9,156 nucleotides of DNA, taken from NCBI GenBank assembly GCA_002690445.1, contig NZER01000069.1, positions 1-9,156 on the forward strand, given 5' to 3'. The notes beneath the pieces were generated by a model. That model was not told the origin of the DNA and searched no databases. It saw only the letters and a list, made by a program, of their open reading frames with translations. Every line of letters begins with the position of its first letter. Position 1 is the stretch's first letter. A program made the position numbers and the translations under genes. This document shows, in pieces, positions 5,106 through 9,156 of this stretch. The stretch comes from Candidatus Pacearchaeota archaeon (GTDB taxonomy: Archaea > Nanoarchaeota > Nanoarchaeia > Pacearchaeales > GW2011-AR1).

Positions 5106-5643
5106 TAGACAGCAACAGATATATAGAGTGAATCAAGGCCACCAAGAGCACCAGATAAAGCGAATGAGTCAACGACAACGAGAGCAACTATGGACACGTA
5201 ACGAGCCAAAAGTGGAGAAAGCACCCCGCTACGAGAGCGAGTCATGTTTGACGAAAGCACCAATGGCCTGAAACGAACCACCTCAAACAAAAGCAACAGA
5301 GGAATCAAGTGAACCATTATACGGAAGAGCACCTTTGAAGAAGAGTGAGTCAACGAAAGCAAACGCACCAGAGAAACAAAACGAACCCGATGATGCAAAA
5401 GCAACAGTTCGACGAGAGTGAGTCTCCGACCTAGAAAGAACCGATGGATACGAACGAACCCTGTCTTTTGAAAGCAACAAACGGATAAAGTGAACCATTT
5501 ATCATTAGAACACCACGAATTGGAAGTGAGTCGATTGGACGGAGAGCACCAGTACGCTAGAACGAGTTACGTCGAGGCGAGAGAACCATCGAGAAAAAAT
5601 GAACCAAGTGGTTACGAGAGCACCAAATGAACCAGAGTGAACG
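4915..5643. repeat. Array block 4 (about 41 elements)
   Basis: Cores run from 4915 (GAACC, B) and 4933 (GTACC, A) to 5620 (GCACC, A) and 5639 (GAACG, B), the last ending directly before the ATG at 5644. Steps are 18 bp except 17 bp (to 4950) and 19 bp (to 5203, 5420, 5583, 5620, 5639). Elements near the right end (ACACC 5510, GAGTT 5564, GAACC in A position at 5583, GAACG 5639) are degenerate, as at the left end of the array. Confidence 0.85.
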
Positions 5644-6003
5644 ATGGCAGTAAGACTAACAAAAAGGAACCTGACGTCCCACGACAATCCTAATCACGAA
5701 CGAGAAGTGCCGTCTTTGCCGGAAGAATCCTTTGGACACTGTATACGGCGCGACAGTAAATCCGGACAAGGCAAGCTCTCCTGTACAACAAAGAAGAAGA
5801 CTACGTTAGCAGACGGATTATGTATGAGTTGCTGGGACAAAATGGTCGGACAGGCATCACCAGCAGAGGATGAAAAGTACGGTAGAACATCTAATCTGAA
5901 GGCAGAGTCAGAGACTCCGGTGGGACGTCCAAAAGGTTGGAAGTCAGTAAAAAAGTCTAAGAGTGGTCCGAAGCTGACTAACGGACACGTTACATATAGG
6001 TGA
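5644..6003 (+). CDS. Small basic protein with a four-Cys motif and a GRP (AT-hook-like) tail
   Basis: A protein of 119 residues. C33, C47 and C60-x2-C63 (GHC...LSC...GLCMSCWDK) suggest a zinc ribbon. The C-terminal third is basic and Gly/Pro/Lys-rich, with GRPKGWKSVKKSKSGPK (94-110) containing a GRP core like an AT-hook, so nucleic-acid binding is likely. The only usable start is the ATG at 5644, which follows the last array element (AGTGAACG) with no spacer and has no Shine-Dalgarno. Translation may therefore depend on the array transcript or on an unrecognised signal. The position beside the array makes it a candidate partner or regulator, but nothing in it resembles the Nop domain of Tas proteins. 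Function unknown. Confidence 0.65.
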   Translation: MAVRLTKRNLTSHDNPNHEREVPSLPEESFGHCIRRDSKSGQGKLSCTTKKKTTLADGLCMSCWDKMVGQASPAEDEKYGRTSNLKAESETPVGRPKGWKSVKKSKSGPKLTNGHVTYR

Positions 6004-6078
6004 TTGCACGGACAGAATGGTGAAAGTATACCCACTTGATGAATGTGCGTCCGTCCATGCAACCAAAAAGAGTTTAAC

Positions 6079-6501
6079 ATGAAGTATTTACTAAGAATCA
6101 GTATAGTCGCGTGCGTGTTGGGAGCGGTATCACTAGGCATCGGTGCTCCGACTGAAGCAGACACAGGAATCCATCCGAACGTCACACACCAAGTCTGGAT
6201 GCAGGGCTACGGGTTATTCGATGTCGTGTTTGCAGGATCATTCTGTATTCCGACACGATCAAAGACAGAATTAACGGCAGGAGATCTGGTATCTGTGGTG
6301 GACACTAGAAAATGTCCTGATATCCCATTTGAAATGAAAAAGGTTCTGTATAAGAATATGTCGGGCTGGACATGGGACTTCGTGTTACGAGAGCTATCTG
6401 AAGACGAAATACCAGAGGAGCCAGTTCCTATCTATAAAGAAGAGACTGAGGAAGAAAATATGGATGTAGCAACGACTACACCAGAGACAGCATTAGTATG
6501 A
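6079..6501 (+). CDS. Exported protein with signal peptide, unknown function
   Basis: A protein of 140 residues from the ATG at 6079, which has AAAGAG (6067-6072, spacer 6). An in-frame ATG at 6043 would put 12 polar residues before the signal peptide and is less likely. Residues 1-24 form a classical signal sequence: positive n-region (MKYLLR), hydrophobic core (ISIVACVLGAVSLGIG) and small residues at GIGA/PTEA, with likely cleavage near residues 23-27. The core Cys has no lipobox around it. The mature part has two Cys (in FCIPT and TRKCPDI) that could form a disulfide outside the cytoplasm, and a very acidic tail. The stop overlaps the next start (ATGA, 6498-6501), so the two genes are translationally coupled. 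A phage cell-surface or exclusion factor is possible, but this is only inference. Confidence 0.7.
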   Translation: MKYLLRISIVACVLGAVSLGIGAPTEADTGIHPNVTHQVWMQGYGLFDVVFAGSFCIPTRSKTELTAGDLVSVVDTRKCPDIPFEMKKVLYKNMSGWTWDFVLRELSEDEIPEEPVPIYKEETEEENMDVATTTPETALV

Positions 6502-6869
6502 CTGACACCATTGAAAAACTTGATTTCAGAATATACCGACCCATAGATGTGATGTGTTGTGAGATGGAGTACCACAATATGGAGTACTTCCAGTTTAAAG
6601 GCAGGGCAGAAGTAAGGCGGCGAGGGGCTAAGGCAAACAACGAAGCCCGCAGCATCAGAATCATTACCTTGGATGTAATGCAGAGATCAGGCATCTATAT
6701 TTCCAGTGACTTGGCAACTTGTATTAAATGGGAAGAACTCACTAAATCAGGAAAAACTGCGTTTCAGAGAGCCATTCTCAGAGCCTCCTGCCACGCATTA
6801 GGTTTAAATCTACAACACATGAACTATCGGACTGCCGTACCTAGAGAGTTATTCGAAAGCACTGCGTAG
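6498..6869 (+). CDS. Protein of unknown function, coupled to the exported protein
   Basis: A protein of 123 residues that I do not recognise. The start overlaps the previous stop in an ATGA arrangement, so coupled translation is expected. The N-terminal half is mixed (YRPIDVMCCEMEYHNMEYFQF). A basic patch follows (KGRAEVRRRGAKANNEARS), then a strand-like IRIITLDV. The C-terminal half looks helical (WEELTKSGKTAFQRAILRAS, CHALGL). The Cys residues are not spaced as a zinc site. The basic patch could bind nucleic acid. The TAG stop is 3 bp before the promoter at 6873, so this gene ends the transcription unit. Confidence 0.65.
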   Translation: MTDTIEKLDFRIYRPIDVMCCEMEYHNMEYFQFKGRAEVRRRGAKANNEARSIRIITLDVMQRSGIYISSDLATCIKWEELTKSGKTAFQRAILRASCHALGLNLQHMNYRTAVPRELFESTA

Positions 6870-6872
6870 GGC

Positions 6873-6903
6873 TTGACATAAACAGAAACTCCTTTGCTAT
6901 ACT
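6873..6903 (+). promoter_or_regulatory. Sigma70-like promoter with extended -10
   Basis: TTGACA (6873-6878), a 19-bp spacer and TATACT (6898-6903) preceded by TGC (extended -10). It lies just after the stop at 6869 and points into the 230-bp leader before the gene at 7134. It matches the layout of the promoter at 1545. Confidence 0.6.
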
Positions 6904-7020
6904 GTTAATCGTGCTCTGTATATCAGCCTCACTGGATACGGCACACAACTCCTTTAAGGTGACGTCACCAGCAGCCCGGAGGCGTCACCGCAGGACTCCC
7001 CTACCCCCACGGTATATATA
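6904..7020 (+). other. Non-coding leader with palindrome and direct repeats
   Basis: This stretch between two promoters has no reading frame of note. GGTGACGTCACC (6958-6969) is a perfect 12-bp palindrome. GGTGACG (6958-6964) can also pair with CGTCACC (6983-6989), and CGTCACC occurs at both 6963 and 6983 as a 20-bp-spaced direct repeat. It may be an operator or part of a small RNA started at about 6910. No T-run terminator is present. Confidence 0.45.
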
Positions 7021-7025
7021 GCTTT

Positions 7026-7082
7026 CCCTTACGCATTGCTGGGTTATTTGCTATTGACGAACTGATTATTTCTTGCTACACT
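7026..7082 (+). promoter_or_regulatory. Promoter P1 with upstream palindrome-family element
   Basis: TTGACG (7054-7059), 17-bp spacer, then TACACT (7077-7082) preceded by TGC. Upstream, CCCTTACGCATTGCTGGG (7026-7043) belongs to a family shared with P2, P3 and P4, including the flanking TATATAGCTTTCCCTTA. Unlike the others, here the element is 10 bp away from the -35 instead of touching it. P1 should transcribe the gene at 7134. Confidence 0.65.
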
Positions 7083-7133
7083 GGTATCACCAAATAAGAG
7101 GTTAGTAACCAGCAACCGATCCCGGAGGACAGA

Positions 7134-7436
7134 ATGACCATCAGCAAGAATCGACGATGCTTCCGATGCCTTGGAGTAAATGGGATTTCCCCACTCCATT
7201 GCAAGGGAAACGATGAGATAGTCATTAGACCGGGCGAGAAAGCCAGAATTTTGAATTGCAAATGTGAGTGCAATGATTTTGGCAAGGTACAGGGGAATGA
7301 TGCCGGACACGTAAAACTCACCCAAGCCAAGGTTTATGGACACGCCGATAAAATTTATGGGCGTAGAGGAAAAAAAGGATTAACGTCTAAAAAGTGGAAC
7401 CAGCGATTATTGGGAAAGAAAGGCAGAGGGCGTTAG
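7134..7436 (+). CDS. Small basic Cys-rich (zinc-motif) protein
   Basis: A protein of 100 residues with a strong Shine-Dalgarno (GGAGG, 7124-7128, spacer 5). C9-x2-C12 (CFRC), H22-C23 and the tight cluster C42-x-C44-x-C46 (NCKCECND) suggest one or two zinc sites. The C-terminal 30 residues are highly basic (YGRRGKKGLTSKKWNQRLL, GKKGRGR), suggesting RNA or DNA binding. It forms a monocistronic cassette: promoter P1 upstream, an 11-bp near-palindrome (GGTTAGTAACC, 7100-7110) in the 5' leader, and a hairpin terminator (7470-7495) downstream. The function is not recognised; a regulator or nucleic-acid-binding takeover protein is plausible. Confidence 0.7.
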   Translation: MTISKNRRCFRCLGVNGISPLHCKGNDEIVIRPGEKARILNCKCECNDFGKVQGNDAGHVKLTQAKVYGHADKIYGRRGKKGLTSKKWNQRLLGKKGRGR

Positions 7437-7469
7437 TAGAGATAAAACAAAATAGACGCCATTCGAAAC

Positions 7470-7495
7470 AGCCTCTTAGCAATAAGGGGCTTTTT
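7470..7495 (+). terminator. Intrinsic terminator
   Basis: AGCCTCTTA (7470-7478), GCAA tetraloop (7479-7482) and TAAGGGGCT (7483-7491) form a 9-bp stem with one G-U pair, followed by TTTTTC. It lies 34 bp after the stop of the gene at 7134-7436. Confidence 0.8.
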
Positions 7496-7512
7496 CAATT
7501 AGAATATGTTCG

Positions 7513-8469
7513 ATGTCAACAGAATTCACAATTATCAGAATACTAGACGGTATCGACTTTGTATTAAAAGCCGAACAACTACCGTGGTCTCCCGGAAAAG
7601 GTTGGCAGCGTCCTTCACATCCGGGACATAATCCGAAAGACCGTATCTATGTAGGAACTAAAAAAGCCCCTCTAGGTGTCCCAGTATACGTTGGAGATCG
7701 TGAGGGCAAGTATTGGCTTCAGACCGATGCTAAGAAGATAGCTTTAATTCAGACTAAGACTGGAATCGAATCCAGAATGCGGAAGAAGTTGGGAGAGGAA
7801 GCATTCGAATCATTTATTTCAGGATGGGATGAACGTAGAGAGAAACGTCAGGGATACGCAAAACAGAATCTGGATCAATACGAAACATTCGTAGAGAACG
7901 TTCGTGAATCTGATGTTCCAGATATTCGGAAGGCTGAATTCGCATTACTATCAGCCCGTGCGGATTTCACCAAGTCAACAGTAGCATGGCAGATGACAGA
8001 CGGTGTAGACGATCCGAATGAACTAGAAGCTATTTTTCTAGGAAAAACCAGTCGAGGTAAAGACTCTACTATTGGACTTCCTATTATGCGGACAGCCAAT
8101 TTAAGACTGCTGCGTAATAAGAACAAAGAAGACGGAACCGTTCCCATTGGTAATCGGGAAGCCCGTCAGAGTACGAAGTTTCCGGGATTAGGACTGCCTA
8201 AGTATAGTTTTGCTGCTTGCTTGATAGAAGGTTCTAAATCAGAAATCGTCTGTCTGGATACACACATGATGCAAATCTACACAGGATATGATGGTAAACA
8301 GATGGCTGGTTCTAAAGCCATGTATGAGCAATTAGAAAACCACGCCCTCATGGAAGCCAAGCAAATCGGAATGTCGCCCTTCGCTTATCAGTGGGCAGTC
8401 TGGGATCACAAACGAGGCAAGCAAGAGAAACACGACTTCCTGTGGACACCCCGTAAACACGCACGCTAG
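7513..8469 (+). CDS. HhH-GPD superfamily DNA glycosylase-like protein
   Basis: A protein of 318 residues. The C-terminal third carries the hallmark of the helix-hairpin-helix/GPD glycosylase-lyase family (endonuclease III, OGG1, AlkA): the hairpin FPGLGLPKYSFAACLI (223-238) and, 10 residues later, CLDTHMMQIYTG (247-258). D249 corresponds to the catalytic Asp of the VDTH motif of endonuclease III, and K230 lies near the place of its catalytic Lys, shifted by one. There is no Cys cluster for a 4Fe-4S centre. The N-terminal 130 residues are unrelated to the usual family layout and unknown. Likely role: base excision on modified or damaged DNA, for example phage or host modified bases. No Shine-Dalgarno; TAGAAT (7500-7505) lies 7 bp upstream of the ATG, so a leaderless start after the terminator is possible. 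Confidence 0.6.
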   Translation: MSTEFTIIRILDGIDFVLKAEQLPWSPGKGWQRPSHPGHNPKDRIYVGTKKAPLGVPVYVGDREGKYWLQTDAKKIALIQTKTGIESRMRKKLGEEAFESFISGWDERREKRQGYAKQNLDQYETFVENVRESDVPDIRKAEFALLSARADFTKSTVAWQMTDGVDDPNELEAIFLGKTSRGKDSTIGLPIMRTANLRLLRNKNKEDGTVPIGNREARQSTKFPGLGLPKYSFAACLIEGSKSEIVCLDTHMMQIYTGYDGKQMAGSKAMYEQLENHALMEAKQIGMSPFAYQWAVWDHKRGKQEKHDFLWTPRKHAR

Positions 8470-8499
8470 CCCGCAGCGCCGCGACCCGTATATAGCTTT

Positions 8500-8544
8500 C
8501 CCTTACCACTTATGGGTTGACGGACCGCCTGCATGTGGTATAAT
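8500..8544 (+). promoter_or_regulatory. Promoter P2 with palindromic element touching the -35
   Basis: CCCTTACCACTTATGGG (8500-8516) runs straight into TTGACG (8517-8522). After a 16-bp spacer comes a perfect TATAAT (8539-8544) with TG upstream (extended -10). It transcribes the hairpin RNA at about 8551-8645. An operator overlapping the -35 suggests repression, or activation, by a dimeric phage regulator. Confidence 0.75.
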
Positions 8545-8550
8545 TACGGT

Positions 8551-8645
8551 AGATCAAAAAGAACACCACCCCCGACGGGAACACCACCCGTCGGACCCGA
8601 CGCCCGCTAGATGTCATGAGAGCGCAAGCGTCGGGATTTTTTTTT
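8551..8645 (+). ncRNA. Small structured RNA with mutually exclusive hairpins (attenuator-like)
   Basis: From the predicted start after P2 to the T-run there is no reading frame but four pairing segments: 1 = CCGACGGG (8572-8579), 2 = CCCGTCGG (8587-8594), 3 = CCCGACGC (8596-8603), 4 = GCGTCGGG (8628-8635). Segments 1:2 and 3:4 form two perfect 8-bp hairpins, the second followed by T9. Segments 2:3 and 1:4 could pair instead, as in attenuators. It is either a free-standing small RNA or a conditional terminator before P3 and the 40-codon gene. GAACACCACC occurs twice, at 8561 and 8579. Confidence 0.6.
8596..8645 (+). terminator. Intrinsic terminator of the P2 transcript
   Basis: CCCGACGC (8596-8603) pairs perfectly with GCGTCGGG (8628-8635) across a 24-nt loop. 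A and then nine T follow (8637-8645). On the minus strand, TGCCC/GGGCA (8658-8671) followed by a T-run could be a weaker terminator facing the other way. Confidence 0.8.
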
Positions 8646-8681
8646 GTCAAAAAAAGTTGCCCGGAGGGGCAGCACAGCTTT

Positions 8682-8726
8682 CCCTTAGCACTTAGGGGTT
8701 GACGAACCATCTAGATGTGGTAGTAT
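8682..8726 (+). promoter_or_regulatory. Promoter P3 with palindromic element beside the -35
   Basis: CCCTTAGCACTTAGGG (8682-8697), an imperfect 16-bp palindrome, is followed by TTGACG (8699-8704), a 16-bp spacer and TAGTAT (8721-8726) with TG upstream. The spacer and -10 region share ATGTGGTA...TTACG with P2, so the two are probably duplicates. It drives the 40-codon gene at 8760. Confidence 0.7.
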
Positions 8727-8759
8727 TACGTCATACTACATAAGGAGATACGTGCAGAG

Positions 8760-8882
8760 ATGACAGCTAAAAGGAACGCACTCACCACCGAGCAGTTGGT
8801 GGCATTGCTCAGGAAGTCACGGCTAACCGTGATTACGTGGGACAAAGACGGACAACCCGTCAAAACCTACCCTTACGGGTAG
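8760..8882 (+). CDS. 40-residue protein of unknown function
   Basis: The ATG at 8760 follows a strong Shine-Dalgarno-like AAGGAG (8742-8747); the 12-bp spacing is longer than usual. A GTG at 8752 is better spaced but stops after three codons, so the ATG is the start. The product begins MTAKRNALTTEQLVALLRKS and ends in TWDKDGQPVKTYPYG: a basic N terminus, a short amphipathic helix (TTEQLVALLRKS) and a strand-turn-strand end. It is transcribed from P3, about 25 bp downstream of the predicted transcription start, and followed by paired hairpins and a terminator. I do not recognise it. Very small phage proteins from such cassettes often target host factors, but that is inference. Confidence 0.65.
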   Translation: MTAKRNALTTEQLVALLRKSRLTVITWDKDGQPVKTYPYG

Positions 8883-8893
8883 ACTCCACCACA

Positions 8894-8974
8894 GGGGGGC
8901 TTCACCAGAGGCTCCCCGACAGCCAGAGGTTCTACGACTACACATCCTACGGGATGGCTTCACCAGAAGCCATC
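8894..8974 (+). repeat. Two hairpins with the same ACCA loop
   Basis: Hairpin 1: GGGGGGCTTC (8894-8903), ACCA (8904-8907), GAGGCTCCCC (8908-8917), 10 bp with two G-U pairs. Hairpin 2: GATGGCTTC (8953-8961), ACCA (8962-8965), GAAGCCATC (8966-8974), a perfect 9-bp stem. Both share GGCTTCACCAGA. They lie in the 3' untranslated part of the P3 transcript and have no T-run, so they are not terminators. Confidence 0.7.
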
Positions 8975-9024
8975 TCAACCTCCAAAAACATCGTTTTTTC
9001 AGCCTAAATCAGGCTTCTGGGCGA

Positions 9025-9050
9025 CCGAACATCTGTTCGGTTTTTTTTTT
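9025..9050 (+). terminator. Intrinsic terminator of the P3 transcript
   Basis: CCGAAC (9025-9030), ATCT (9031-9034), GTTCGG (9035-9040) and ten T (9041-9050). A small upstream hairpin AGCCT/AGGCT (9001-9015) precedes it. Confidence 0.85.
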
Positions 9051-9096
9051 ATCCCGTAAATCCAGCAGCACAGCCAGCAGCAGAAGCGGCATCTTT

Positions 9097-9143
9097 TCCT
9101 TAGCGCTTAGGGATTGCCAAACCTCTATCCAATTTGATATACT
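9097..9143 (+). promoter_or_regulatory. Promoter P4 with palindromic element beside the -35
   Basis: TCCTTAGCGCTTAGGG (9097-9112), the most symmetric copy of the family, then TTGCCA (9114-9119), an 18-bp spacer and TATACT (9138-9143) with TGA directly upstream. It reads out of the window, so another cassette of the same kind probably follows. Confidence 0.65.
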
Positions 9144-9156
9144 TGTCTTAGGCAGA

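Larger units (their letters stand above)
2733..5643. repeat. TIGR-like array: alternating A/B short repeats with an 18-bp period (36-bp unit)
   Basis: Two element types alternate without a break in order. A is GYAMCA (GCACCA, GCAACA, GTACCA, GTAACA), usually preceded by AA or GA. B is GARYCA (GAACCA, GAGTCA, GAATCA, GAGCCA), usually preceded by GT or AC. Successive cores start 18 bp apart; I found about 20 exceptions, mostly 17 or 19 bp. Each 18 bp is about 9-10 conserved and 8-9 variable bases, so a 36-bp A+B unit holds two different short spacers. About 130 elements are visible in four blocks. TIGR arrays, which specify 36-nt dual-spacer tigRNAs used by Nop-domain Tas proteins, are known to have this design, so I infer a TIGR or TIGR-related array. 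The one-base jitter breaks every reading frame, which argues against a repeat protein. Spacers are far too short for CRISPR. No Tas gene is visible in the window, and the transcribed strand is unknown. Confidence 0.8.

Noticed and set aside
2733..5643. CRISPR array
   Set aside because: Spacers of 8-9 bp and conserved parts of 9-10 bp are far too short, and two different repeats alternate.
2733..5643. Iteron-type replication origin or centromere-like site
   Set aside because: Iterons are longer, nearly identical repeats in far smaller number. The strict two-type alternation with variable spacers over 2.9 kb, with genes embedded, is not known for origins.
7513..8469. Tas effector (Nop-domain) for the array
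   Set aside because: The motifs fit HhH-GPD. There is no long coiled-coil/Nop region and no HNH or RuvC motif.
8510..8710. Minus-strand frame over P2, the small RNA and P3
   Set aside because: It runs through two promoters and a terminator on the other strand and has no start signal or protein-like composition.
8954..9007. 17-codon frame starting at ATG 8954
   Set aside because: No ribosome-binding site, and the sequence is explained by the hairpin at 8953-8974.

Overview
The window looks like an accessory region of a double-stranded DNA tailed-phage (or related mobile) genome. It holds compact, mostly unrecognised plus-strand genes of 40 to 320 codons with short gaps or overlaps, several small Cys-rich zinc-finger-like proteins, and short promoter/terminator cassettes. 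No structural, integrase or tRNA gene is visible. Sigma70-like promoters, several with an extended -10, point to a bacterial host. Some small proteins recall those of actinobacterial or Chloroflexota phages, but the host cannot be fixed from this sequence.

Left part (1-2712): a probable operon. It contains the C-terminal end of a larger protein, a small membrane protein, a thioredoxin/glutaredoxin-like protein whose first active-site Cys codon is an in-frame TGA followed by a SECIS-like hairpin (a candidate phage selenoprotein), a zinc/HTH protein, two small unknowns, and a 229-residue protein whose N-terminal third resembles the C-terminal domain of ribosomal protein bL12.

Centre (2733-5643): about 2.9 kb of strictly alternating short repeats. 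Element A (GYAMCA, usually preceded by AA or GA) and element B (GARYCA, usually preceded by GT or AC) alternate every 18 bp (36-bp unit) with about 8-9 bp of variable sequence between them. I count roughly 130 elements. This layout of two different repeats and two short spacers per 36 bp matches the recently described TIGR (tandem interspaced guide RNA) arrays of TIGR-Tas systems much better than CRISPR, iterons or coding repeats. No Tas (Nop-domain) protein is recognisable inside the window. The array is split by one small zinc-motif gene (4115-4393), a Cys-rich mini-gene (4830 onward), a degenerate stretch (about 3787-3950) and GC-rich hairpins.

Right part (5644-9156): a Cys-rich gene with a GRP-type basic motif starts inside the last repeat. 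An exported protein and an overlapping unknown gene follow. Then come at least four promoters carrying a shared imperfect palindrome (CCCTTAGCACTTAGGG type). They drive a basic zinc protein, an attenuator-like small RNA, a 40-codon gene followed by paired hairpins, and something beyond the window. A 318-residue HhH-GPD DNA-glycosylase-like protein lies between the first two.

Working picture: a phage region combining a putative guide-RNA array with small regulatory and host-takeover genes (bL12-like domain, redox protein, DNA-repair-like protein). The functional assignments are inferences from sequence patterns read by eye.
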